From the NCBI RefSeq assembly GCF_020509005.1, contig NC_063014.1, forward strand, positions 682,001 through 746,000: a DNA stretch of 64,000 bases, given 5' to 3'. This stretch comes from Fulvia fulva (taxonomy: Eukaryota > Ascomycota > Dothideomycetes > Mycosphaerellales > Mycosphaerellaceae). A program made the position numbers and the translations under genes. How positions within the stretch are numbered: position 1 is the first letter of the stretch; each line of letters starts with the position of its first letter. The notes under the pieces were generated by a model. The model did no database searches. It worked only from the letters and a program-made list of their open reading frames with translations, and was not told the DNA's origin. Below, in pieces: positions 1 to 10,890 of the stretch.

Positions 1-1
1 T

Positions 2-960
2 CTAGATGAAGCTAAAAAGATCCTTAGTATAAGAGTCATAAGGGACAGGAAGAGAGGAATCCTAGAACTTGACTTAGGACACTTTATTAGGGATAGCCTA
101 GCTAAGATAGGAATGAACTATAAGAAGGCAGCACCTACACACTCACCTATAGATAGCTATAAGGCCCTCAAACCTTTAAGCTATATAGATAAGAGGTGTA
201 ACAAGGCAGAGTACTAGAGTATTAATGGTACTTAGATGTGGCTAGCAACAATTACAAGGCTAGACATTGCTTTTGCCCTAGGAAGGATAAGCTCATTTGT
301 GAGTGACCTATCCACCTACCACATAAAGGCTTTAAAGAAGATCACTAGGTACCTAAGATTATACCCTGATCTAGGACTTCAGTTCTTAAAGTCTAGAAAA
401 GGACACCTTATTATATACTGTGATTCTGATTATATAATAGACAAAGCAGACAGAGTCTCAATCCTTAGGTATGTCTTCTTCCTCTATAGGGTACCAGTTT
501 CTTAGATAAGTAAGAAGCAAAAGTCTGTAGCAACATCTATAATAGAGGCTAAATATCTAGCTAAAAATGTATATATAAAGTAGTCCTAATTCCTAGCTTT
601 ACTGCTAAGAGAAATGGATTGTCTAGAGTTAGTAGGAGACTGTTCCTATTAACTAAGAATCACTAGAAGCTAGGAGACTGTATCAAATTTAAGACCAGTC
701 TAATTAAGAGGTAACAATCAAGCTACCCTTACCCTAGTAAAAGATGTATATGTTTATAACAAGTCGAAGTACATTGACATTGCCTATAACGCTATTAGGA
801 AACTTTAGTAGAGGAGGCTTATTGCTGTTAAGTACACCCTAACCTCTAAGATAGTTATAGACGGGTTTACAAAACTAAAGACTAGTCTACACTTCTAGAG
901 GTTTATAAGCTAGCTTAACCTGTCATAAAAAGGTCTAAGTACTATTATTAGGAAGTGAGC
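2..960 (+). pseudogene. Copia-1 pol C-terminal remnant (RT end and RNase H), RIP-damaged
   Basis: Frame 2 from the window edge reads the end of a Ty1/copia reverse transcriptase and the RNase H domain. Recognisable stretches include DKRCNKAEY, then after stops MWLATITRLDIAFALGRIS (236 on), CDSDY near 420, SKKQKSVATSIIEAKY near 510-560 (the copia RNase H signature) and, after 700, NNQATLTLVKDVYVYNKSKY and a DIAY block. In-frame TAG codons sit where copia proteins have Trp or Gln, for example just before MWLATITR. The 5' part of the element lies outside the window. The PPT and 3' LTR follow directly. The protein is closely related to Copia-3 further right, which has matching blocks in the same order. 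It cannot be functional, and the assignment to copia is firm. Confidence 0.9.
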
Positions 961-993
961 AGACTGTAACCTCCTATACGAGATAAGTAGGAG

Positions 994-1228
994 TGTTAAG
1001 ATATAGCATCTTAAAGGGAGTCAACAATCAGGAAGTGATCTAGTAGCCTAAGGTATCTACGATGACTCAGCTTATAGGGAGATACCTTCTCTCCACTTTA
1101 GCTTAGATAGACATCTAACACAATCAATATATTAGTTCCTAATATATTGCTATATACTCGTGCTATTAGTTAGTTAAAGATTGATCTCTTACTCTACTCC
1201 GCTACTATCTACCCGTACCTGTTTAATA
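994..1228 (+). repeat. Copia-1 3' LTR (235 bp)
   Basis: The LTR begins TGTTAAGATATAG directly after a purine-rich tract (AAGTAGGAG, 985-993) and ends GTTTAATA, which is TTTAACA with the terminal CA turned to TA by RIP. Its length nearly equals the 234-bp LTRs of Copia-3, and the tract plus the LTR start (AAGTAGGAG/TGTTAAGA) is the same in both elements. The 5' LTR partner lies off the window, so the boundaries rest on motif position and length only. Confidence 0.7.
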
Positions 1229-1272
1229 GCGGGTATTATTAATAACTCTATAAGGCTAGACCTACTTAAGAC

Positions 1273-1761
1273 ATAGATGTAGGCGAAACCGACGCTATAT
1301 ATAATAAGTAGGCAGAGCCGTAGTATAAGAAGCGCTTCTAGGCCTATACCGAGGTCCTTAATAGATATAGTACTACGGCCTACGAGATCGTTCTTAAGGT
1401 ACGAGAAGCAAATAAGTTAGTACGACAGGCCCTTAACGACCTTAAGGCACAGTTTAAGAAGGATAAAATGAACTAGGCTCGGCAAGCACTTAAGAAGCTA
1501 CTTACGACTCACCTCGCGTCCTTAAATAGCGATATTATAGTACTCGGTCACGTAATTAAGATACTATTAGTAGAACTAAAGGACATCGATATACTAGTAA
1601 CTATACTAGACATCCTTCTAGTCTACTAGTTCCTACGAGCCCTATTCGACGAATATAACTAATTTATTGTTAGCTACATTAATAGTTACTCCTACTTCCT
1701 AGGCGAGCCGAATAGACTATAAGCAACACTAAATAATATAATAGCGGTAGTAGCTAACTTC
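1273..1761 (+). pseudogene. Copia-2 gag, N-terminal part
   Basis: One frame reads from ATA at 1273 (apparently ATG changed by RIP) through the highly charged stretch YEIVLKVREANKLVRQ and on to FKKDKMN, LLTTHLASLNSDIIVLGHV and VVANF near 1750. Stops are TAG in place of Gln or Trp. Size, position and charged helical character fit the capsid part of a copia Gag, which packages the RNA in cytoplasmic particles. The frame resumes at 4331 after LINE-a and its target duplication, where the zinc knuckle follows. No close family is recognised by sequence alone; the gag call rests on position and on continuity into the knuckle and pol. Confidence 0.75.
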
Positions 1762-1776
1762 TAGCTAAGTATATAG

Positions 1777-4315
1777 ATAGATAGATATTCTATTAAGCTA
1801 TTGTAGTGCCCTTCGGCCTATATAGCTATACTATCTTGTTTTCGTATATATAGAGGGGAAACCGTATTAGTAAAAACCCCTCCTCCTTCCCGCCTATCTT
1901 TTCCCCCTAGTTGTCGTCTTAGATTTCCCTTATTAGGGGTACGCTAGTATTATAGGCCTACCCTAATAACTACCCTATCTACAACCCCCCTAGCTTCCGC
2001 CTCTTATCTATCTACTCCTCCGTCTCGCTAGCGAGGCTAAACTACTAGAGGTATCCCTACTATAGTATCTACTAAGAGATTTGGCGAATATTGCCTTTAT
2101 CCCTAATAATTAACTTATAGTCTCTCCTTCCCGCTTAGTACCTCCAATTTCCCCTACCTCTCGCCTACTACGGGCATCGTAGTAGTATATGTTCTAGGTT
2201 TTACGATAGGTAGCCACACTAGTAGGCTAGGCTATAGATGTCTAGTACGCGTCTCCTAAATAGGTAGGCCCTTAATCTAATATGTTCGGACCTGATTTGG
2301 ATCGCTATACTTACTTCGGCCCTTTTCAGGTCCCTATATAGCTAGTAATTGTGTCTCTAGAAGGCTCGGAGTACTATCGGGCCTATTGTCTTAGGGGGCT
2401 TCCTTTTCTAGTCCTGTTCCTATAGGTAGCTCGCTATCTATTCTACTAGGCTTTAGGTCTTAGCCTTGCTCCCGCCGGCCTAGCGAGTCCTACGCTCCTC
2501 CTCTTTTCGTGCTAGCCATTCGGTGCTTATCTATACGGCCGTAAAGGTAGTAAGGTCATCCTCTTTTTAGCTTGTCCTATGTCCGGCCCCTCTCCGGTAG
2601 CGGCTTTCTATCTTATTCTTTACCTCCTAGATTGTAGTTTATACTAGGTAATCTGTCGTCTTTACCGCGTATTAAATTCTTATTCCCCGGATATATTAGC
2701 CGATTAGTAGTGTTCCTATCTCTATTTCTACCGTACTTATTAACGTTATCTTATATACGCCTAGTATCCTACGTAGGTTACCTACCTACGTCCTATTTAG
2801 GGGTTACTCTATCCGTTTCGGGATCGGTTTGCCTACGCCTCCTGTTCCCTAAATCTATACCCCGTAAAATATAGCTAGTCTAACGATCGCCTTTTATATT
2901 ACTCTTGCCTTGTCGAATATTCCCCTCTATATAGACTCCGTAAGCCTCTTTATCGAGGCTTCGTTAACTTGCGCTCGACTCTAGGCTTTCTTAATCTATA
3001 TATTCTAGCTTAGCTTCGGGTCGAGCTAGATCCCTAGTACTCGTAGCTCCGCTAATAGCTTAGTCTCGTAGCCTTAGATTCTTACCGCCGCCTTTATATT
3101 ATAGTATATTCTCGCTTTACTAAAGTATATAAGTTAGTACTTTTTAGGGGCGAACCGGGCAGTATACTTCTTTACCTACTCCTCGTATTTCTTGTGCCTA
3201 TCTTTAAGGAGGCGACAGTTCTCTTCTATCGAGTCTAACTAGGCTAGAATGTTTATGTCGTCTACGAATCCCGATACTAAGGTTTACGGAGAGGTGAGTA
3301 GGGTGATTAGATTTGACATAAATATTAGAGATAGGATAGGGGAGAGAGTAGAACCCTAAGGTATTCTAGCCTCTACCTTTACCGGGTCGGACGTATACCT
3401 TCCTAGGACTAGGTATGTCGTCCGTTCCTAGAGAAAGGAGTAGACAAACTTCGTTACCTACTAGAGGATGCCTTTCTACTATAGGATATATATTAGCCTT
3501 TAGTATAAGACGTTATCGAAGGCTCCTACGATGTCGAGGGATAGTAAGGACGCTACTCGGTTCCTACCGTAGTACTAGAGGGTCTAAATTTGTTCCGTAA
3601 TTAGCTCTATTACTATTAGTATCGATCGCTAGCTTCTTCCCCCTATCTGTATTACTAGGAGTACGTAGTTATTCTCGGCTAGCTACGTAAGTCTCTAGGC
3701 TACTATCTTTTCTAGGACCTTCCCTATTGTGTTTAGAAGTACGATTAGTCTATACGATTTAGGCTAAGTATAGTCCTCCTTCTATAGCTTACGTAGCACT
3801 ACTATTATAGACTCTCTATACGGCTTCGGGTAATACCCTAGCCGTAGGTACGCGGTAAATATATTAGTAAGCGACGGCGTAATCTCTTCTCTATATTTTT
3901 TAGTAGTATATTTAGTATCCTATCTAGGCCTAGGGCTTTTCGTCCTTTTAGCTTACTTATGACTCCTATTACTATATTAGAGCTAACCGCCTAATCTATG
4001 TCTAGGGGTTCCGGGTATATACTCGGGTCGATATCCGTAAGGTCTACCTCTACTTACGTCGAAAAGAAATAGTCGGCTAATACTTTTGCCTTGCCCCGGG
4101 GCGTAGCCTATATAATCCCTTCGCGGTCTACGATTAGAGGGAAGTAAGGGATTTATTACTCTTTAGGTAGTCGTACCTATTTAGCTAGTCTCTATATCTA
4201 TTCCGGGTTTTCTATAACGAGCCCGAGCGTCGCTCTCTATTCCTATAGCTTATCGCGTCTTATCTATACCTTCTTCTCTTACGTCGCGCAATAGTATTGC
4301 TCCTACGTCTCTTAG
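1777..4315 (-). mobile_element. LINE-a, 5'-truncated Tad-like LINE
   Basis: Read on the minus strand, this is the RT and C-terminal part of ORF2 of a non-LTR element with its 3' UTR. The tail is a short tetranucleotide run (ATAG)n at 1777-1786. A 15-bp TSD TAGCTAAGTATATAG flanks it (1762-1776 and 4316-4330). The right (5') end falls upstream of the RT domain, so endonuclease and ORF1 are missing, which is the usual 5' truncation left by target-primed reverse transcription. The sequence is related to LINE-c (the same order of motifs in the 3' UTR and RT) but clearly diverged from LINE-b/d/e/f. It was inserted into Copia-2 gag after Copia-2 had landed. Confidence 0.9.
1950..4315 (-). pseudogene. 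LINE-a ORF2 fragment (reverse transcriptase)
   Basis: The complement around 3248-3275 reads SGFVDDINIL, the RT active site of the Tad/Jockey-like non-LTR group. The two Asp codons are GAC GAC and are intact. Upstream RT blocks extend to the truncation point at 4315. Downstream the frame runs through the thumb region into the C-terminal part and 3' UTR. Numerous TAG/TAA stops interrupt it. The natural role would be copying the LINE RNA at the nicked target. With the endonuclease missing and many stops it is dead. Confidence 0.85.
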
Positions 4316-4330
4316 TAGCTAAGTATATAG

Positions 4331-7300
4331 TAGAATACCGCCTTCTACTATAATAATAATAACGATAGCCGTATCTAGCGCCGCCGTAAGAGGCGCTTCG
4401 ATTACCCTAAATATATATACTACCGTAAGTACTATAAAGGGGAGTACTAGAAGAAGAACCCCTTACTTACGCTAGTAGGCTAGGCCGAGAAATAACAGTA
4501 GTAGTAATAGGATAATCAGCGGCGCCGTATCGACGATAATAATAGCGATAGTATATTAGTAATCGGCCTACTAACACCTATATAAGGGAAGTAATACCGT
4601 ATGTTTATCTAGGGTAGCGGACATTAGACCTACTTCTAATAGAACGGCTAAGAGGCTATAGCTATCTACTATAACCGTAACCTATACAATATCTTTATCT
4701 AGGATAGTAGTACTAACGGTAGTCTTATCGGTAGAAAGGACCTCTTTATCTAAGGGACTGTTACGAGGCTATAGTACGAGAGTATAGGGGTGTAGTATTA
4801 ATAAAGTCGATAGCTAAAGAGAGAAGTAGGTTCTAAGGTCGAGGCCTATACTTAAGAGCCTAGGTATTACGGGTCGGCTTCTAGCCGAGCGTTACGTGAT
4901 CTAAGGTCACGTGCCCCTTTACTAATCCTTGACTTACGGAGCGGCCGTAATAGGGACCTACTAAGAACTAGCGTCTACCCTAGTATCTTAGGGGGTAGGG
5001 GGGTCAGTCACGCCGGTTAGTAAGAGCACTATTAAGTTACTATATAAGACAATAACTAGTAAGCGTCGCCTTAAAATACTAGAAGTCTACTACTCGCCTA
5101 TAGTTAGCGTAAACCTAATCGTAATAAGCTAATTCTAGCTATATATCCGCGACATTATATAAGCTAAAGATAGACTTACCTTTTAGTAGGGGGAACACTA
5201 ATTTAGTATATCCTAGATAGATAGACTACTCGTACTCGATATATAACTCCTATAGCTATATACCGTATATACGGTCGACCTAAAGCTAAAGCTCTAGTAT
5301 AAGCGGCTTACGTACCTATTAGACGATAATATTAAGAAGCTTATAACTATGTCTACCGGTATATAGCGAATAAGAAATAGAAACTATATCTACCGCGTAT
5401 ATACTCTAGGGCGTATAAAGGAACGGCTATATAGTAGTTACCTACGTAAGGGAACCTATATAAATAACCTTACCTATATCGATATTACTAGTCTATTCGA
5501 GCCTCGCTTCGGTAGGTATAGGTACTAGCTATTAGTTCTTAACAATACTACGTAATAGGTAGACAATATCCCTACGCGTATAAAAGACGAGCTCCTCTAC
5601 TATATACGACATATCGTACTGAACTACGAAACGCTAGAACGTCCCTTCCGTACCTTTCACCTCGATAGGGTAGGGGAGAACTCGTTATATAAGCTGTTCG
5701 CTTTTACGTACGACAAGGGCATCGAATATAAATATATAGGTACCGAGTAATACTAGTAAAATAGTACCGTTAAGAGACATTAAGGAGTATAGCGTTATAA
5801 GCTGACTCTAATACTAATAATAGCGGAGATAGAGTACTAACTCGACCCGTGCTAGTAGCCGGAGGTGCTATAGCATAGTATTACCTATATTCGTAACCGC
5901 TTACTAAGTATACGACTAGGGTATATGCCGTTCGAAGTACGGTACGGCGAGAAGCCGAACCTTAGTAATATCCGTAAGATTAGAAGTAAGGCGTATATAC
6001 TATAGCCTAGCCGGAAGAGGCCTAAAGCGGCTCTAAGTAAGGAGCGGATATATAACGGCTTAATACTCGGCTTTAAAGGCAATAGCTAATATCGAGTCGC
6101 TAAAGCCGATAGTACGGCCGAATAGCGCGATAACGTTATAGTAGATAAGACACGGTCCTATACTAAAAGTAAGGCGCTAGTACTATAGACTATTACTATA
6201 GAACTAGTACCTAAATAGCTAACTAAGATTACTATTTACCGGGTCTATTAGTAGCACGACGAGAGTAATAACGACAGCTCGCTACCCTCCGTACCTAGTT
6301 ATCTCGAGACACTAGAACAATCGCCGCTACTAGAGCGCTTACCGTCGCTAGAGCGACTACTACCGTAGGCCGGGCCGAGCTACGAATAGTAGCCTAATCC
6401 GGCGGAAGAGGCATTATATCCGCACGACCGCCGATTACGCCTAGATAAGACTAATATCGTAATAGGAAAGCGAAAGCGTATACTAAGGAACGACTAGTAT
6501 ATACTACTCTTCTACGTCCTTATACTAGCGGTAGTAACTAACGCTTTCGACCTATAGACAAGGCTCTAGGCGTAGCGGTTAGGTCACTAGACCGAATAGT
6601 AACTCGCGGAAGACGATAAGGTCCGTTTACTAAAAGAGAACCGTATATAAGTCCTTCGTAGACGTGATTAGATTAAGGGTAAGCGAATACTACGCGGCAA
6701 GTAGGTCTATAAGCTTAAGAGAGATACGAATAGTAAGATATAGAAGTATAAGGCTAGATAGGTAGTCCGCGGCTTCGAATAGGTCGCCGGTAGTAACTAC
6801 TATAACACCTTCGCGTTAGTAGTAAAGCTAATGACCTATAAACTTATCTTTACTATAGTATACGCGCACGACTAGGAGATCGAATAGATAGATATCAAGA
6901 CAGCTTTTCTATATAGAGAAGCGGATACCGATATCTACGTTAAATAACCTACTAGTTATAAGGAAGGCAAAGACATAGTATACTAGCTTAATAAGGTACT
7001 ATATAGCCTTAAGTAGTCACTACGTATCTAGTATCTTACACTTGCTACGCTTCTTAAATCATAGGGGTTTACTACTCTAGATAGCGACTATAGTATATTC
7101 GCGAAGGATTATACCTTCGTAGCCGTATATATAGACGACCTGCTTATTATAGGGCCTAATAAGTACGAGATCTTATAACTTAAGACAGCTCTTAGCTAGA
7201 GATTTTAAATGACCGACCTAGGCCCTTTTTACTATTATCTCGGCATAACTATCCGTCGCGACCGTACTAATAGACGCCTATACCTTAGCTAGCGTACCTA

Positions 7301-8100
7301 CCTAGAGTTAGTACTAAAGCAATATAGTATATAGGACTATAAGCCTAATTACACCCTAATAGATAGTAATACGAGACTCCGTAAGGCGGAAGGCGGCTAC
7401 GTTACTATAGCTAAGTTTAAGCTATAGTATTAGTAAGTAGTAGGCTTACTAATATATACTATACTTAGCACTAGGCCTGACATAGTATATACTATATTAG
7501 TGGTTAGTCGCTATTCCTCTAACCCCGACGAGACCTATTAGAGGGTAGTTAAAGGGATTTTTCGCTACCTTCGCGGCACTATTAACTATAAGCTAATATA
7601 CGGTAACTTTACGTACCTCGCTAGTTATACCGACTCCGATTAGGCTAGTAATATAGACTTACGCCGCTCTATAGCGGGTCACGCTTTTAATATCTAATTA
7701 GTAGTCGTAAGCTAGTCTAGTAAGCGATAAGCGACGGTAGCGCTATCTACCTATAAAGTAGAGTATATAGGTTAGACTTAGGCTATAAAAGAGGCTATAT
7801 AGCTACGCGTACTACTTAAGGAACTTAGTAAAGAACAGCTTATAGCTACGGTTATATACGTTAATAACTAGGGTACTATCGTAATAGCTAAGAATCTAGT
7901 CTACTATAGACGTAGTAAGCGTATTAATATTTAATAGTACTAGGTCCGTAAAAAAGTTAAAGACGGTATAGTCGAAATGCGATATATTAGTACTAAGGAG
8001 TAGGTCGCTAATAGGCTTACTAAGCTACTAGCTAAGCGAGCCTTCGAATAGTTTAGAAAGGCTATTAGTCTCGTACCTACGTAGAGCATAGCGAGTAAGA
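4331..8100 (+). pseudogene. Copia-2 gag end and pol (PR-IN-RT-RNase H)
   Basis: The frame resumes from LINE-a. A degenerate zinc knuckle lies near 4405-4455, where Cys and His positions are now Tyr (YIYYRKYYKGEY). The integrase C-terminal half lies about 5640-6100 (RHxG region, then YMPFEVRYGEKPNLSNIRK). The RT covers about 6770-7420, with the ALVVKLMTYKLIFTIVYAHD block at 6815 and active site YIDD at 7128-7139 (intact because encoded GAC GAC). The RNase H covers about 7500-8060, with SYTDSD and ending in NRLTKLLAKRAFE. Order IN before RT is diagnostic for Ty1/copia. Stops are almost all TAG at Gln/Trp positions. The protease region between about 4600 and 5200 is poorly recognisable. Confidence 0.85.
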
Positions 8101-8216
8101 GGGGGTCGATAGTATTATATCCTCGTAACGCTATTAAAGGTAGACTAATAGCCGGACGAAAGCACTAGCGTTACTATATACGAGACAGTATATAATAGAA
8201 TAACGCGTAAGGGAGA

Positions 8217-8334
8217 TGTTTAAGTAAATGCCCGTATACTAGCGTATATAGTTACGTATAACTACGGACTAGGGTTATATCTCTACTATTAGATACCTAG
8301 CGACCTATAACAATATTAACTATTAATCTATAAC
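8217..8334 (+). repeat. Copia-2 partial 3' LTR
   Basis: TGTTTAAGTAAATGCC starts right after the purine tract AAGGGAGA, about 120 bp past the end of RNase H, as expected for a 3' LTR. No matching 5' LTR is present, and the element stops at the LINE-b junction near 8335, so the real LTR end is unknown. Confidence 0.5.
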
Positions 8335-10890
8335 TAATAACGAGATAGATGAGGTAGTCTAAGGGTTAATAGACGAAATAAGAAAAGCGACCTTACTTTA
8401 CGTTCCGCTTACCTAACTAACGATATAGTCTAAACTATACTAGACGCCGGAGTATACTACGGTAGTAAGAGAAGTATAGAGAGCCCGCCGGGTATAGACG
8501 AGCAGCTATAGCGAGGAGGCCTAGAACGTATATAGGGAGGGATACTAATAGAAGAAAGCTATAATACGGAGGGAGAAAGTAGTCGACTAGAGAGCTATAG
8601 TAGAAGAAATCGCCGGTAAGCTAGCGGGGATATAGAAGCTAGCAAAATAGGTCCGATAGGACCCTATATAGGGCTCCTCCTTCTCTATCCTAGCGCTATA
8701 ATCGCCTAGTAGCCCGGTTAGCGACCCCGAGGCTAAGGCGTATCTACTAGCTAGTAAGTTGTTCCCGCCTCTAGTCGAGGCTAATCTAAGCGACATAAAT
8801 AGCTCTACTCCCCTAGCCCCTAGTATCGCGGTCTAATAGGATATGTCCGAGGGAGATGTTACCGCTATACTTAGGAAGTTACCGGATACTACCTAATAGT
8901 ATTTAAATAATCGACGATAGTAGTCCTACGTAAGCCGTAAAAGGAAGACTATACGTAGGTAAAGTCGTACCGCCTAATTGCGCTCCTTAATACTCTTAGG
9001 AAGGCGCTTTAGAAGCTAGTTATAAGGAGACTCTCCGACGCGGTAGAGGAGTACTCCCTACTCCCGGACACCTAGATAGGTACGCGCCTATAGCGATCGA
9101 CGCTATCCGCGATAGAACTTATCACCTCTTAGGTAAAGGCTATCTAGTATAGGAATAGGGACAAGGTAGTATCCTTACTTAGTCTAGATATATCGGGAGC
9201 CTTCGACTACGTGTTATACCCGCGGCTACTCTATATCCTAAGGTCGAAAGGACTCCCTAAGTGGCTTGTTAACTTCGTACGGTCCTACCTCTAAAACCGT
9301 AGTACGTTAATCCTAGTCGGCTAGTATAGAAGCCTATTTCAAGCAGTCTATACTAGAATCCCGTAAGGCTTAACGCTAGTACTTATTCTATTCCTCTTCT
9401 TTATAGCGACGCTACTCCTAGCCCTAGAATCCTAGAACACCGCTACGAGCGGCTTTATAGACGACATAAACATCCTAGCGTAGTCTTCCTCGACTAAGGA
9501 GAACTATAGGCTACTAGAAGAGAAGCACAAGATCTACGAGGACTAGGCTAGGAGGTATAGGGCTCGGTTTGCCCTTAAAAAGTACAATCTGATACACTTT
9601 ACGCGCCGGCTACGGTTCTATAATATATAAGCTTCTATCTAGATATAGGGGTACACGACTAACCCGGCAAATCAGCTTAGGATCCTCGGACTATAGGTGG
9701 ACCCGGCGCTACGGTAGAGGAAGTACGTATAGGTAATATTACGGAAAGCTGAACAGAATATAGCATTATGCTAGAGGCTCACTGCGTCTATATAGGGGGC
9801 GGACTTCCTATAGTCACGACTTCTATATACGGCTATTATACGGCCAGTCCTTACCTATAGTAGCTAAGTGTAGTCCTTAGGCGCGAGGGCCTACCTATCG
9901 AAGGGACTCGTCGCGCCGCTAGCGAAGATCTAAAACCAATGCCTAAGGAAGGTTACCGGGGCATATAAGTCGATACTAACGAGGATGCTTAAGTACGAGA
10001 CCGCTATACCGCCGATCGACCTATATATCTAGGGACTAAGGACCTCCTACTTAGGTAAGTCGGTATAGTACCTAGTATAGAAGGTTATCGCTAGTATAGT
10101 CGTAAGGGCCCGCGAATTAGTACTAGCGTATAAGGGCATTCGACCCGGAAACGAGCCGAACTACCGGGTAAGGGACGAATAGCTAGTAATATAATAGGAA
10201 GGTAAGAAATTGTCTATAGAGCAACTATAGAAAGAGAGGTAGAACAACTAGGTTATAGGATATAGTAGACGCCCTTAGCTAGCGGGACAACCTAAGGAAT
10301 AGTTAGCTACAAAATCCGCGGTTAAGTACCCCCCGAAGCTTATCTATTACCGCCTTATAAGAGTATAGAGTAGTATAGTAACCTAACTACGAAGCGAATA
10401 TATCGGACTCTAGGGGTACCTATTGTAGAGGAAGGTTCTAGAATATACGAATACTAGCTACTCCTACGGCTATTACTCCTAGAATATATAGTACGTACTC
10501 CTCGTCTATCCGAGGTAGTCGCTAGGAAGGGGGGAGTAGATAATAAAGGCGAGGATTCGGACGATTAGGGCACTTCTTAATAACGTTAAGGACCTACGGC
10601 GTATTACGAACTAGATACTAGAGAAGGGCTAGCTAGAATAGTACCGCCTAGTAGGAGTAGTATAGGAAGAGAGGACACGGCGTAGCGCGACGAGACTAGC
10701 TAGGAGCGGGGGCTAACGGGGTAGTAATATAGACTACGTACGTTTAGAGAGAAAGCTAAACTAGACAAGGAGTAATTAGGGGCGGGAAGGGTTTTCACCT
10801 ATTCGGGTTTTCCTTTGTATATAACAATAGATATTTACCTATATAGGCCGGATAGGGTCCTAGAACAGGGGAATGACAGATCTATCTATT
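8335..10890 (+). mobile_element. LINE-b, 5'-truncated LINE in plus orientation
   Basis: Homology to LINE-d and LINE-e begins near 8335, in the linker between endonuclease and RT, and continues to the shared 3' UTR. That UTR includes the segment GGGTTTTCACC-like at 10790 and ends GGGGAATGACAGATCTATCT. The copy is 5'-truncated. Unlike LINE-a, -c, -d, -e and -f, no target duplication is found and the flanks belong to different elements (Copia-2 LTR at left, minus-strand Gypsy-5 RT at right). A deletion or recombination at the left edge is likely. Confidence 0.85.
8340..10770 (+). pseudogene. LINE-b ORF2 fragment (RT and C-terminal Cys/His region)
   Basis: The RT active site reads SGFIDDINILA at about 9449-9481, followed by a TAG for the next Trp. 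Downstream blocks are YEDxARRYRARFALKKYNLI, RPVLTYSS (about 9845), ALLNNVKDLRRITN (about 10570) and a cysteine-poor remnant of the C-terminal zinc-like motif (YTNTSYSYGYY, about 10448, where Cys codons TGC/TGT have become TAC/TAT). No RNase H domain is evident between RT and C-terminus. Many TAG/TAA stops interrupt the frame. In the family this protein nicks DNA and copies the element RNA; only the copying half survives here, and it is broken. Confidence 0.85.

Larger units (their letters stand above)
1229..8334 (+). mobile_element. Copia-2, Ty1/copia element split by LINE-a
   Basis: This is a Ty1/copia element with the order gag, zinc knuckle, protease region, integrase, RT, RNase H, then PPT and a partial 3' LTR. 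LINE-a (1777-4315) interrupts gag; removing it with one copy of its 15-bp TSD restores an uninterrupted gag frame apart from RIP stops. No 5' LTR is visible. Only 44 bp separate the Copia-1 LTR from the gag start, so Copia-1 probably inserted into or replaced the 5' end. The 3' end runs into LINE-b. Confidence 0.85.

Noticed and set aside
236..505. A functional small host protein gene.
   Set aside because: It is an in-frame piece of the copia RT/RNase H, continuing on both sides after TAG stops.
3415..3600. Short open frames of 60-90 codons at 3415, 12453, 12553, 13589, 44499, 49677, 51421, 55774 and 5885.
   Set aside because: Each lies antisense to, or in a wrong frame of, a recognised RT, gag, integrase or LINE region and has no domain of its own.
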